Below, piece by piece: positions 19,898 through 30,746 of a stretch of 64,000 nt of DNA (position 1 is the stretch's first letter; each line of letters begins with the position of its first letter). The notes under the pieces are model-generated. The model did not search any database, was not told where the DNA came from, and was given only the letters and a program-made list of their open reading frames with translations. Made by a program: the position numbers and the translations under genes. This stretch comes from Chaetoceros tenuissimus (taxonomy: Eukaryota; Bacillariophyta; Thalassiosirophyceae; Chaetocerotales; Chaetocerotaceae). The stretch covers positions 2,976,001 through 3,040,000 of the forward strand of contig BLLK01000045.1 in assembly GCA_021927905.1 (NCBI GenBank). Direction: 5' to 3'.

Positions 19898-21265
19898 ATG
19901 TCATCAGTTGCATCTACGGAGAATCCCACTGGATCATGTGTAGCTTGTCTGAAGGAAGGAGCCACCAAACGTTGCCGTGGATGCCTTGATATCGGCGTTG
20001 ATGTCTTCTTTTGCAACCGAGATTGTCAGCTAAACCATTGGAAGACCCACAAAGCTGTCTGTGGTAAAGTCTCTGCTAGTGATGACTCGACTCCCAAAAC
20101 TGCGAGTTCTAAAGAGAAAAGAGCCAAATCATTGAGAAAGGCTGTGAGAGAGACAAACCAGAGCCTTCGTATATGTTACAATTGTATGAAAACCGAAAAA
20201 GATGTAAAGCTCAGTAGCTGCTCTGGCTGCAGCTCCGCTTGCAGTGGTGCAGCTTATTGCAGTCGAGAGTGTCAGAAAGCCCACTGGCCAAAACATAAAC
20301 AGCGATGCAAACAAAATTCTACTATGAGACAACAGATGGACCACACTTTGACTCCTACTGAAAAGAACATTCTGAATCTCCTCGACCAATGGAAATCAAA
20401 TCCTGTAACAGTAATGGGTACTTTGCATTCAAAGTGTCAACAGATCATGGATATTCAGGAGTGTCCACCGACAAAGGTTATGCTTGTAAGCCTTGAATTG
20501 GACTACAATCTAAAGACGTTCGTCTTTGCGGAAGAACCAAAAATTATTCCAATTTCTAAATGTCCTCAAGAGTGCCAAGATGTATTGGAACGTATGATGA
20601 GCCAGGGCAACGAAGTGCAAAATTTCAAATATGCATTTGCACAATATGCAATAATTACTTGTAAAGATGTGGAAATAAACTACCAAAGGATCACCCCAAT
20701 GCATTTCAAAGAAGCTTGTTTGAAGACACCTATGAAAGAGTTGATTAAAGAGGAAATGTTATGCAAACGAGTCCCCCTGAAGTCAGATTTGTTCAATGGA
20801 TGGGACGCTATTTGTAAGAGCAACTTGAAGAAGCAGCTTGATTATTTGAACAAATCTCCCATCTACACTGGTTTCTTCCACAATACCATGCATCTCTTCA
20901 ATAACAAAGCAAGACTCTCACTACGTGGTATCGTGATCTATGTCAAATTGGGCAAGGATCTTGGTCAGATTACCAACTTTGTCAAGTACCAAGACATGTC
21001 CCAATCTGATTTCAAGATGGTAGCGGAAAAGGCTGACATTTTTGAGATTCCACCTCAAATGCAGCAACCTGTTTTTGTGGTTGTTGCTTATAAGAATATA
21101 GAGACTGGTACATCTATTTATCTTGACCGCCAAATTTGTACATTGAACAAGTTGGGCAATCGTACTACCAAAAGATACAAGAAAGATACAGATGACTCTT
21201 TCAAGCAGCTTGGAGGTTTGGTCAAGCAGATGCCTTCGGATCTCGTAGAGAAAGTGAGTTTGTAA
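19898..21265 (+). CDS. Double MYND-finger protein (array member 5, C-type beta)
   Basis: Intronless, 455 residues. Finger 1 is CVACLKEGATKRCRGCLD..FFCNRDCQLNHWKTHKAVC ('KRCRGC' variant). Finger 2 has an insertion, CSGCSSACSGAAYCSRECQ, that adds one Cys compared with the other beta members. The C-terminal domain closely follows the 17746 gene (LKSDLFNGWDAICKSNLK, YVKLGKDLGQITNFVKY) and ends LVKQMPSDLVEKVSL. The different finger 1 on a shared C-terminal type again suggests recombination between array members. Confidence 0.86.
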   Translation: MSSVASTENPTGSCVACLKEGATKRCRGCLDIGVDVFFCNRDCQLNHWKTHKAVCGKVSASDDSTPKTASSKEKRAKSLRKAVRETNQSLRICYNCMKTEKDVKLSSCSGCSSACSGAAYCSRECQKAHWPKHKQRCKQNSTMRQQMDHTLTPTEKNILNLLDQWKSNPVTVMGTLHSKCQQIMDIQECPPTKVMLVSLELDYNLKTFVFAEEPKIIPISKCPQECQDVLERMMSQGNEVQNFKYAFAQYAIITCKDVEINYQRITPMHFKEACLKTPMKELIKEEMLCKRVPLKSDLFNGWDAICKSNLKKQLDYLNKSPIYTGFFHNTMHLFNNKARLSLRGIVIYVKLGKDLGQITNFVKYQDMSQSDFKMVAEKADIFEIPPQMQQPVFVVVAYKNIETGTSIYLDRQICTLNKLGNRTTKRYKKDTDDSFKQLGGLVKQMPSDLVEKVSL

Positions 21266-21596
21266 ATATGAAAATCTTGATTGTTGAAGTTGAAGATTTT
21301 ACAGTGAAACACACACAAAAGGAGATGGGCATTGCTTGAAATATTTTTGTACGTAGAAGTCAAGCTGATTAGTTCCTCGACATATTTGTAGATATTAGTT
21401 CGTAGTAGTACACGTGATAGGCTCTTTTCATCACTTCTAATACATAAAAAATTATAAATATATATATATGTTCTACAAGATAATTCTCGATTTGTTTGTA
21501 ATATCAAGGCAGTACTTGCAACTGGAGACTTTCGAAAAAGAAATAAATTCAAAAGTAGTACGTAGGACTTTGGTAGGACCAAGGAGGAAAAGGAAA

Positions 21597-21630
21597 GTCA
21601 ATAGCTCAATGACAGTAAAATGGCCTGTCT
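21597..21630 (+). promoter_or_regulatory. MYND promoter module for the 21772 gene
   Basis: GTCAATAGCTCAATGACAG plus AAAATGGCCTGTC, about 150 bp before the ATG. No dispersed element lies in this 506-bp gap. Confidence 0.75.
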
Positions 21631-22575
21631 TCCTATCAATTTCATTGAAATAGTGTGGAACAACGAGCAGCAAAAAGAGCAAATTCATTCGCAATCATTG
21701 CATATATCTATTAGACTCTAGCTAGTATTAGATCCTTTCATCACCGGCTACTTCTATCACCTATTTCAAATATGCCATCTAAAGCTACAAAGAAGCCCAC
21801 CGGTCCGTGCTCAGCCTGTCAAAAGCAAGGAGCACTTTTGAGATGCGTCCCTTGTAGAGATGCCGGAGTCGATATCTTCTTTTGCAATCGAGAATGTCAA
21901 GCAAAGCTTTGGAAACAGCACAAAGCCTTCTGTGGAAAAGTTTTGACTACTTCTCCGAACCTTGAGAATATTCAAAACAGAAAGGATGCCAAAGTCGTGC
22001 AAAAAGCTTTTCGAGCTCACAATCGGCATTCTGCTAGTTGTCAAAATTGTTCCAAAAACGGTACCGAGGTGGGACATGAATTGAGTCTATGTTCCAAATG
22101 TAAGCGCGCGGCTTATTGTAGTCGGGAGTGTCAAGTAGCCCACTGGCCAAATCATAGGGAATTCTGTAGACAAAGATGTGCAGAACTCAAAAAATGGGGA
22201 CAGTCTTTGAGTTCTAAAGATAAAAACATTCGAAGTTTATTGGATGATTGGAGAATGCTGTCAACTTCAATTATGGGTAACGCAATGGAGTTTTGCCTTA
22301 CCGAGGAAGAGGTAAAGCAGCAACCACCGACTAAAATGATATGGGTACACATTCAATTCAACTACAATCTTCGAACTTTTATGCTTGTACAGGAGCCACA
22401 GGCTCTGAAAATTAGTGAATTACGACAGGCGGAACAAGATAGAGTTAGAGATAGTTACAAACGCAATATACAGATGCTTCGCGGAAAATCGGATCGAGCA
22501 TTTATTCAGTTTTTATTCCTTTCCTGTAGAGACTTGGAAAAAGGATTTCTCTCACTTGATCCATTGATCTTTTAT

Positions 22576-25500
22576 GGCTACACAGGTTTGTCTACTGCTA
22601 TCGCGTAGAACCTAGTAGACAATTTCAACCCCATCCAGTTAGGAGTTCTCATTGGTTTACTCACGCTTCCCTCCTTTTCACAATAATTTGAAATCACATG
22701 CACCTGATGATACCTCGAGAAAATTCACTAATTCATTTTTAATTTAGTCTTCCATTTGAATACTATTTAATTTTTAAAAATATATCATCATGAGATTTCC
22801 ATATTGCATTTACTCAAACTAATATCTGAAATGCAACGTCAAACTCTCTCCTCCTCCAATTAATTTTACTTTTTACATTTGCATATATGCCGACCTCGTA
22901 TTCTACAATTCCTCTATAGTCTTTACGTTTCTTTCAACAATTTAAACTTATGGCGTCCATGCAGCCTGTATATGAAAAATGTTCGTTCTCTTGTTCATTT
23001 TTCAACAGCTGAAATAAATATCATGCATTAGCCTTTGTAAATTCATGAAAGACAAGAAGCAAAATACGAATGAAAAACATACCGTCATCCCCTGCTTCCA
23101 TAATTTCATTTTCACGCATTCTATTGTACTCATATTCTGCCAAAATACGGCCGACATACTGATCTCCTCGAGTATCTGCAACAAGATATCTGCACTGACA
23201 TGTAAATTTCCATCCCCCTCTTTCCACGATCGCATCTCTATCTAAGTCGCCATCTGCAAGTATTAGATTTGTGTTGTTTCTTCTCAACATATTTGTTCTG
23301 CTTTTTTCATGCCTTCGTTCAAATTGTGTGTTGAGGACTGGCTGGAAGCGATGATGTTTTTATTCAGCCACCATGATATTCCTCATTCTCCTACTGATCC
23401 CGAATTAGCTAGCCAGAAGGTGACCAATCCACTCATTTCCGTATTGCTCAATGACTTAGATAGCTATAAGTAACTGAGATCGCATTGAAATAAACTTATC
23501 TACGTAAATGGCCTAGAATCAGTAGACAATCAGTAGACAAAACCAAAATCGCAGCTCATTATTACGGACGCATCTAGTGCAAGATTGTGTTGCGATTATC
23601 GTTTTGTCTACTGTTTCAGTAGACAATCCAGCTAAATTGGCCTTTTTTTTAGTAGACAAACCAGGGAAGATTTATGGCTACACAGGTTTGTCTACTGCTA
23701 TCGCGTAGAACCTAGTAGACAATTTCAACCCCATCCAGTTAGGAGTTCTCATTGGTTTACTCACGCTTCCCTCCTTTTCACAATAATTTGAAATCACATG
23801 CACCTGATGATACCTCGAGAAAATTCACTAATTCATTTTTAATTTAGTCTTCCATTTGAATACTATTTAATTTTTAAAAATATATCATCATGAGATTTCC
23901 ATATTGCATTTACTCAAACTAATATCTGAAATGCAACGTCAAACTCTCTCCTCCTCCAATTAATTTTACTTTTTACATTTGCATATATGCCGACCTCGTA
24001 TTCTACAATTCCTCTATAGTCTTTACGTTTCTTTCAACAATTTAAACTTATGGCGTCCATGCAGCCTGTATATGAAAAATGTTCGTTCTCTTGTTCATTT
24101 TTCAACAGCTGAAATAAATATCATGCATTAGCCTTTGTAAATTCATGAAAGACAAGAAGCAAAATACGAATGAAAAACATACCGTCATCCCCTGCTTCCA
24201 TAATTTCATTTTCACGCATTCTATTGTACTCATATTCTGCCAAAATACGGCCGACATACTGATCTCCTCGAGTATCTGCAACAAGATATCTGCACTGACA
24301 TGTAAATTTCCATCCCCCTCTTTCCACGATCGCATCTCTATCTAAGTCGCCATCTGCAAGTATTAGATTTGTGTTGTTTCTTCTCAACATATTTGTTCTG
24401 CTTTTTTCATGCCTTCGTTCAAATTGTGTGTTGAGGACTGGCTGGAAGCGATGATGTTTTTATTCAGCCACCATGATATTCCTCATTCTCCTACTGATCC
24501 CGAATTAGCTAGCCAGAAGGTGACCAATCCACTCATTTCCGTATTGCTCAATGACTTAGATAGCTATAAGTAACTGAGATCGCATTGAAATAAACTTATC
24601 TACGTAAATGGCCTAGAATCAGTAGACAATCAGTAGACAAAACCAAAATCGCAGCTCATTATTACGGACGCATCTAGTGCAAGATTGTGTTGCGATTATC
24701 GTTTTGTCTACTGTTTCAGTAGACAATCCAGCTAAATTGGCCTTTTTTTTAGTAGACAAACCAGGGAAGATTTATGGCTACACAGGTTTGTCTACTGCTA
24801 TCGCGTAGAACCTAGTAGACAATTTCAACCCCATCCAGTTAGGAGTTCTCATTGGTTTACTCACGCTTCCCTCCTTTTCACAATAATTTGAAATCACATG
24901 CACCTGATGATACCTCGAGAAAATTCACTAATTCATTTTTATTTTAGTCTTCCATTTGAATACTATTTAATTTTTAAAAATATATCATCATGAGATTTCC
25001 ATATTGCATTTACTCAAACTAATATCTGAAATGCAACGTCAAACTCTCTCCTCCTCCAATTAATTTTACTTTTTACATTTGCATATATGCCGACCTCGTA
25101 TTCTACAATTCCTCTATAGTCTTTACGTTTCTTTCAACAATTTAAACTTATGGCGTCCATGCAGCCTGTATATGAAAAATGTTCGTTCTCTTGTTCATTT
25201 TTCAACAGCTGAAATAAATATCATGCATTAGCCTTTGTAAATTCATGAAAGACAAGAAGCAAAATACGAATGAAAAACATACCGTCATCCCCTGCTTCCA
25301 TAATTTCATTTTCACGCATTCTATTGTACTCATATTCTGCCAAAATACGGCCGACATACTGATCTCCTCGAGTATCTGCAACAAGATATCTGCACTGACA
25401 TGTAAATTTCCATCCCCCTCTTTCCACGATCGCATCTCTATCTAAGTCGCCATCTGCAAGTATTAGATTTGTGTTGTTTCTTCTCAACATATTTGTTCTG

Positions 25501-26970
25501 CTTTTTTCATGCCTTCGTTCAAATTGTGTGTTGAGGACTGGCTGGAAGCGATGATGTTTTTATTCAGCCACCATGATATTCCTCATTCTCCTACTGATCC
25601 CGAATTAGCTAGCCAGAAGGTGACCAATCCACTCATTTCCGTATTGCTCAATGACTTAGATAGCTATAAGTAACTGAGATCGCATTGAAATAAACTTATC
25701 TACGTAAATGGCCTAGAATCAGTAGACAATCAGTAGACAAAACCAAAATCGCAGCTCATTATTACGGACGCATCTAGTGCAAGATTGTGTTGCGATTATC
25801 GTTTTGTCTACTGTTTCAGTAGACAATCCAGCTAAATTGGCCTTTTTTTTAGTAGACAAACCAGGGAAGATTTATGGCTACACAGGTTTGTCTACTGCTA
25901 TCGCGTAGAACCTAGTAGACAATTTCAACCCCATCCAGTTAGGAGTTCTCATTGGTTTACTCACGCTTCCCTCCTTTTCACAATAATTTGAAATCACATG
26001 CACCTGATGATACCTCGAGAAAATTCACTAATTCATTTTTAATTTAGTCTTCCATTTGAATACTATTTAATTTTTAAAAATATATCATCATGAGATTTCC
26101 ATATTGCATTTACTCAAACTAATATCTGAAATGCAACGTCAAACTCTCTCCTCCTCCAATTAATTTTACTTTTTACATTTGCATATATGCCGACCTCGTA
26201 TTCTACAATTCCTCTATAGTCTTTACGTTTCTTTCAACAATTTAAACTTATGGCGTCCATGCAGCCTGTATATGAAAAATGTTCGTTCTCTTGTTCATTT
26301 TTCAACAGCTGAAATAAATATCATGCATTAGCCTTTGTAAATTCATGAAAGACAAGAAGCAAAATACGAATGAAAAACATACCGTCATCCCCTGCTTCCA
26401 TAATTTCATTTTCACGCATTCTATTGTACTCATATTCTGCCAAAATACGGCCGACATACTGATCTCCTCGAGTATCTGCAACAAGATATCTGCACTGACA
26501 TGTAAATTTCCATCCCCCTCTTTCCACGATCGCATCTCTATCTAAGTCGCCATCTGCAAGTATTAGATTTGTGTTGTTTCTTCTCAACATATTTGTTCTG
26601 CTTTTTTCATGCCTTCGTTCAAATTGTGTGTTGAGGACTGGCTGGAAGCGATGATGTTTTTATTCAGCCACCATGATATTCCTCATTCTCCTACTGATCC
26701 CGAATTAGCTAGCCAGAAGGTGACCAATCCACTCATTTCCGTATTGCTCAATGACTTAGATAGCTATAAGTAACTGAGATCGCATTGAAATAAACTTATC
26801 TACGTAAATGGCCTAGAATCAGTAGACAATCAGTAGACAAAACCAAAATCGCAGCTCATTATTACGGACGCATCTAGTGCAAGATTGTGTTGCGATTATC
26901 GTTTTGTCTACTGTTTCAGTAGACAATCCAGCTAAATTGGCCTTTTTTTTAGTAGACAAACCAGGGAAGA
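22576..26970. mobile_element. Four head-to-tail 1095-bp transposon-like units linked by TTTAT
   Basis: Units start at 22576, 23676, 24776 and 25876; the period is exactly 1100 bp, made of 1095 bp plus the 5-bp TTTAT. TTTAT also flanks the array on both sides (22571-22575 and 26971-26975), as expected for a target-site duplication. Unit ends carry a short inverted repeat: AGGTTTGTCTACT near the left end and AGTAGACAAACC near the right end. AGTAGACAA-type motifs recur several times inside both end regions, a pattern typical of transposase binding sites. The copies are almost identical; the only difference I noticed is A to T at 24942 in unit 3. No transposase is encoded, so these are non-autonomous elements. 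Superfamily is not assigned. Confidence 0.88.
22995..23341 (-). other. Gene-like exon pair inside each transposon unit
   Basis: On the minus strand of unit 1, an open stretch (23083-23341) lies between an acceptor-like CTTCCAG and a GTATGT donor. A TTTATTTCAG acceptor 74 bp later leads to a stop five codons on. The encoded peptide is charged and looks protein-like (LILADGDLDRDAIVERGGW, TCQCRYLVADTRGDQYVGR). The same sequence recurs at +1100, +2200 and +3300. It may be a captured host exon or a small element protein. I do not recognise a family. Confidence 0.4.
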
Positions 26971-27673
26971 TTTATCAACATGAATTACATCTACGTCGAT
27001 TCAAAGACAAAGCCATTTTGCGTAGTGTTGATCCATCATTGCATTTGAAATCTGATTTATTTCAAGGATGGGATAAAGTTCGAGTTCGCAACTTGAAACA
27101 ACAAATTGATTATTTGAAAGGTAGCCGGGCATACTCTGGTTTCGTTGAGAACGCACTGAAACTGTTTTGTACACATTCTAAACAAAAAGACGCTCGTGGA
27201 ATTATGGTTCACATGAAAATGGGCAAGGAGATTGGACAGATTATTCACTTTGACAGCTACGAAGACATGTCTATCTCCAAATTCAAAGAACTTTCCAAGA
27301 AGATCAAGTGCTTTGCTCCCAAGCAATACCGAGAACTTGTAAATGACTTGAACAATTCCAATGTCCCACAGCAAAGTTCAGCAGAGATGAAAGTTTTGAT
27401 TTGCTTTGTAGACACGGAGACAATGTCAGGCTTTTACTTTGATTCCAATAGCGTTGCGTTGAATGGATTCGGCAAGAGTGCTTCACTCAAGAAAAGATAC
27501 AAGAAAGATGCAGATGAATGTTTTTCCCAGCTTCAGGTTTTGGTAAAGTTTATGCCTCAAAATATTGTAGAGAAAGTTTCCTTGTAACAATGAGCGTAGT
27601 TGATTCTGTAGACATAGAAGTACCATCGAAATATGCAGCTACCATCAAAAATGCAGCAGCTCTATAAATATTT

Positions 27674-27806
27674 GCTTCAAAGCTTCGCAAAACTACTCAT
27701 TTACTTTCTGCTAGAAAGTAAAGAAATTTAGGCTGTAAATTAGGACCATGTTCAAAGAAGTATGTATATTATATACAACGTGCTATTTCAAGTCAAAGTG
27801 TAAATA
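27674..27806 (+). repeat. Downstream block D1
   Basis: GCTTCAAAGCTTCGC... through a TTACTTTC/GAAAGTAA hairpin to CAAGTCAAAGTGTAAATA. It is shared with 34071-34210 and 36417-36550, each just after a MYND gene. Confidence 0.65.
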
Positions 27807-27865
27807 GAATGATTTCAAGTCCATATTTGGTAAACAAGATATTCAAAAATTGCAAAAATTGAAAA

Positions 27866-28042
27866 GACAGATGGCCAACCTTGCGGCCAGTTTCGAAATG
27901 ATTGAGAGTCATTTTTGTTGAACGATATGTTTCTTTGCTGTATGCCATCTTCTACATTTCGAAACATTTGCAGTATATGAATGCTTCCATTTTTGGAAAG
28001 AATTCCAAATTGTTCTTCATGAGGATCTTCAGTCCCATCTTT
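27866..28042 (+). repeat. Dispersed element, copy 8
   Basis: GACAGATGGCCAACCTTGCG at the left end and CAGTCCCATCTTTGTTGGTG at the right; the middle blocks are preserved. Confidence 0.8.
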
Positions 28043-28244
28043 GTTGGTGAAGAAAATGTTTGGAAAGTAGGTATGGCAGATTACCTTTCATGATTTTTAC
28101 TTTATCGGCCAAGTCTGTAATATTTTACAAGACTTTCTCACTCTAATGAAGCAATATAAGTAAAAGAAGTACGGTATGCCTTTAATGAAGAAATAGTGTA
28201 AAATGTGGGACCAAGCGAACCATCAAAAACAAGATTGAAAGTTC

Positions 28245-28280
28245 TGTCAAATAGCCCAATGACAGTCTTAAAGGCCTGTC
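28245..28280 (+). promoter_or_regulatory. MYND promoter module for the 28403 gene
   Basis: TGTCAAATAGCCCAATGACA then CTTAAAGGCCTGTC, about 130 bp before the ATG. Confidence 0.75.
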
Positions 28281-28402
28281 TCCGCCTTTTCCGAATTCAA
28301 GAAGCAGCAGCATATCTTTTCGTTCTTACGAATACAACCTCAATATCAGCTCATCATAAAATCTAGAACTAGGTATCGCTATCACAGCTCTCTCTTTTAA
28401 TT

Positions 28403-29794
28403 ATGACATCATCTCAATCTACAAAGAAGCCTACCGGTTCGTGTGCAGCCTGTCAGAAGGAAGGAGCTGCAAAACGTTGCCGTAGTTGCCTTGATGTTGG
28501 CATTGATATCTTCTTTTGCAACCGAGAATGCCAAGTAATGCATTGGAAGACTCACAAAGCTTTCTGCGGAAAATCTGCAATCATAGTTTTTGATAATAAG
28601 TACTCCAAAAATGCAGAGAAAGAGAAAATAGATTACAATGAAAGTACTTTTATTTGTACCAACTGTGGCAAAAGTGGTAAAGATTTAGGTTGCAACATGA
28701 GGGTTTGCTCAAAATGCAAAAAATCACACTACTGCAGTAGAGAATGCCAAGTAGCACATTGGCCTATGCATAAAGAGATATGCAAAGAAATTGTCGCAAT
28801 GGAAGAAAATTTGGTACAAACAATGAACCCAACAGAGGCCAAGATTCGGGATCTGTTTGAGCATCAATGGATGCTGAAAGCTGGGGTATTACTCAGTGCT
28901 GCCGTTTTCGCTACTCTCAAGCATGAAGAACTTAGAAAGCAACCACCAACGAAGGTTGTTTATGTGGATCTTGAGTTCAACTACAATGCACAGACTTTTT
29001 TGCTAGCGGAAGAACCTAAAGCAGTTCCGATTACTAGTTGTTTTGATAGAAATGAAATCCTTGAAAAGTATCAGAATGATGCCAAACGTTTAGGTAGGCA
29101 AAGATGCGCCCAATATGCTGTCGTTACTTGTGAGGAGGCAAACTCTTCATTTTTCCATTTAGTGGTTTTAGAAGAAGGCTTACCATTCAAACTTCCTGCC
29201 AACCTTCCTCTCCAATATTTTTTTGCGAATACTGCTTTGAAATCAGATCTATTTCAGGGTTGGGGAGTCATTCGAGACCGCAACTTTCAAAAGCAAAATG
29301 CTCATTGGAAGAAATCTCATTTATACTCTCTGTTTCTCCATAATGCCCTACGGCTGTTAAGCAAGAAACCTAGACACTTGACTCATGGAATCAACATTCA
29401 CCTCAAGATGGGGAAAGAACCAGGACAGATTGCAGAGTTTCTAAACTACGAAGTCAAATTGCTTTCAGAGCTGAAAACTTTGAACAATGAAATTGCAAGT
29501 ATGACACCGAAGAAGGAGCGAGAATACATGACGAAGTATGGATTGGATGTGCAGAACAACCCAAGGCTATTGGAGTCTCGCAAACGAGACCCCAACACCA
29601 TCATGATTGTCATTTACTTCCAAGATGTAGATACATACTCTATGTATGCGATTGATTCTGTGTTTCTTCCTTTTGAGAAATCAGAATATGTTTCAGTGAA
29701 GAAATGCAAGAGAGACGCGGATGCATGTTTCAAGCAGCTTCAAGATTTGGTCAAGCATATGCCTTCGGATCTCGTAGAGAGAGTGAGTATGTAA
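28403..29794 (+). CDS. Double MYND-finger protein (array member 7, C-type alpha)
   Basis: Intronless, 463 residues. Finger 1 is CAACQKEGAAKRCRSCLD..FFCNRECQVMHWKTHKAFC ('KRCRxC' variant); finger 2 is CTNCGKSGKDLGC...CSKCKKSHYCSRECQVAHWPMHKEIC. From the middle on it is close to the 15505 gene (HLTHGINIHLKMGKEPGQIA, then LSELKTLNN and DTYSMYAIDSVFLP). It ends LVKHMPSDLVERVSM. Function is not known beyond the fingers. Confidence 0.87.
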   Translation: MTSSQSTKKPTGSCAACQKEGAAKRCRSCLDVGIDIFFCNRECQVMHWKTHKAFCGKSAIIVFDNKYSKNAEKEKIDYNESTFICTNCGKSGKDLGCNMRVCSKCKKSHYCSRECQVAHWPMHKEICKEIVAMEENLVQTMNPTEAKIRDLFEHQWMLKAGVLLSAAVFATLKHEELRKQPPTKVVYVDLEFNYNAQTFLLAEEPKAVPITSCFDRNEILEKYQNDAKRLGRQRCAQYAVVTCEEANSSFFHLVVLEEGLPFKLPANLPLQYFFANTALKSDLFQGWGVIRDRNFQKQNAHWKKSHLYSLFLHNALRLLSKKPRHLTHGINIHLKMGKEPGQIAEFLNYEVKLLSELKTLNNEIASMTPKKEREYMTKYGLDVQNNPRLLESRKRDPNTIMIVIYFQDVDTYSMYAIDSVFLPFEKSEYVSVKKCKRDADACFKQLQDLVKHMPSDLVERVSM

Positions 29795-30223
29795 CTTCTA
29801 TTCTATGCTTGTGGTATTTGAGTTTAGAGATTCGAGGTAGTACATAATAGGGGATAAAAAAGACTACTGCCACGTATGATAGCTAAATACGTATGGAAGG
29901 GTAGATTGTAAAATAATTCATGAAGATATATAAATGTAATAGTACAATGTTATAATCATCATATAAACTGGAAGTGCACTCGACTTGATCACCTTTTACT
30001 GACAAGTTCAAGTCAACACCACGAGGACGAGAGAAAAATTTCATACTCATAGGAGGACGTTGCAGTAGGACCAAGTTGAAGGTTCACTCAACAGTACTTA
30101 TGGAAAGTACACAAACTATGCTATTGTTCCGATTTTCAAAAAGTCAGTATTTGGTCAAGAAGTGATTGTCTACAAATCGATATTTGGTGAACAAGAATTC
30201 AAAAATTGCAAAAAAGAAAAAAT

Positions 30224-30395
30224 ACAGATGGCCAACCTCGCGGTCAGTTTTAGTGTCTAAATAGTGAAAAGCCATTTGATGTTTTTTATTTGCTGTATGC
30301 CATCTTACTACCCTGCTAAGATTTTCAATATGAATTCTTTCAATTTTGAAAGAATTCCGAATTGTTCTAGGAAATAGGATTTGCAGTCCCATCTT
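30224..30395 (+). repeat. Dispersed element, copy 9
   Basis: ACAGATGGCCAACCTCGCGG to CAGTCCCATCTTTGCTGG. About 70 bp of the sequence after it matches the sequence after copy 5. Confidence 0.8.
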
Positions 30396-30589
30396 TGCTG
30401 GTAAAAATAAAGTAGTAATATCTTTCGGAGAGCAATTCCATTCATTTATATAATGCAATCAATTATATGTAAATAAACAACTTCTCAAAAGAACACTTGA
30501 TTTGATCATAAGCCATAAAAAGAAATAAATTAAAACAAACTCTATGCCGTGTGCCGTAGGACCTTTAGGTAGGACCAAGTTGAAGGAGA

Positions 30590-30625
30590 TTGTCAATAGC
30601 TCAATGACAGTATAAAAGGCCTGTC
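30590..30625 (+). promoter_or_regulatory. MYND promoter module for the 30747 gene
   Basis: TTGTCAATAGCTCAATGACA then GTATAAAAGGCCTGTC, about 129 bp before the ATG. Confidence 0.75.
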
Positions 30626-30746
30626 CAACCAGAAGAGATCTCGACGCTAGAGAACGGCCATCAGCACATTCCAATGCATCTCATCTCTAGCTGAAAACAT
30701 TCCAACAATCATCTAGCTGTCGCTATCACACCTCTCAATTTCAACC

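Larger units (their letters stand above)
21772..27587 (+). pseudogene. Double MYND-finger gene split by a transposon array (array member 6, C-type gamma)
   Basis: The 5' part (21772-22575) and 3' part (26976-27587) are separated by 4.4 kb of inserted repeat units. The first part reads through both fingers (RCVPCRDAGVDIFFCNRECQ; CSKCKRAAYCSRECQVAHWP) and stops 11 codons after DPLIFY inside the insert. The second part begins QHELHLRRF and contains LKSDLFQGW, MVHMKMGKEIGQIIHF and CFSQLQVLVKFMPQNIVEKVSL. Without the insert, and with one TTTAT kept, the two parts join in frame to 471 codons, the normal family length, with no other stop. The interruption is therefore recent. As it stands the gene can make at most a 278-residue protein with both fingers but no complete C-terminal domain, unless the insert is excised or spliced. 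Confidence 0.85.

Noticed and set aside
23445-23460. GCTCAATGAC inside the transposon unit as another MYND promoter module.
   Set aside because: Only about 10 bp match; the GACAG end and AAAGGCCT part are absent.
22576-26970. The four-unit repeat as a CRISPR array or ordinary satellite.
   Set aside because: The units are 1.1 kb without spacers, have inverted ends and a target duplication, and sit inside a broken gene in a eukaryotic genome.
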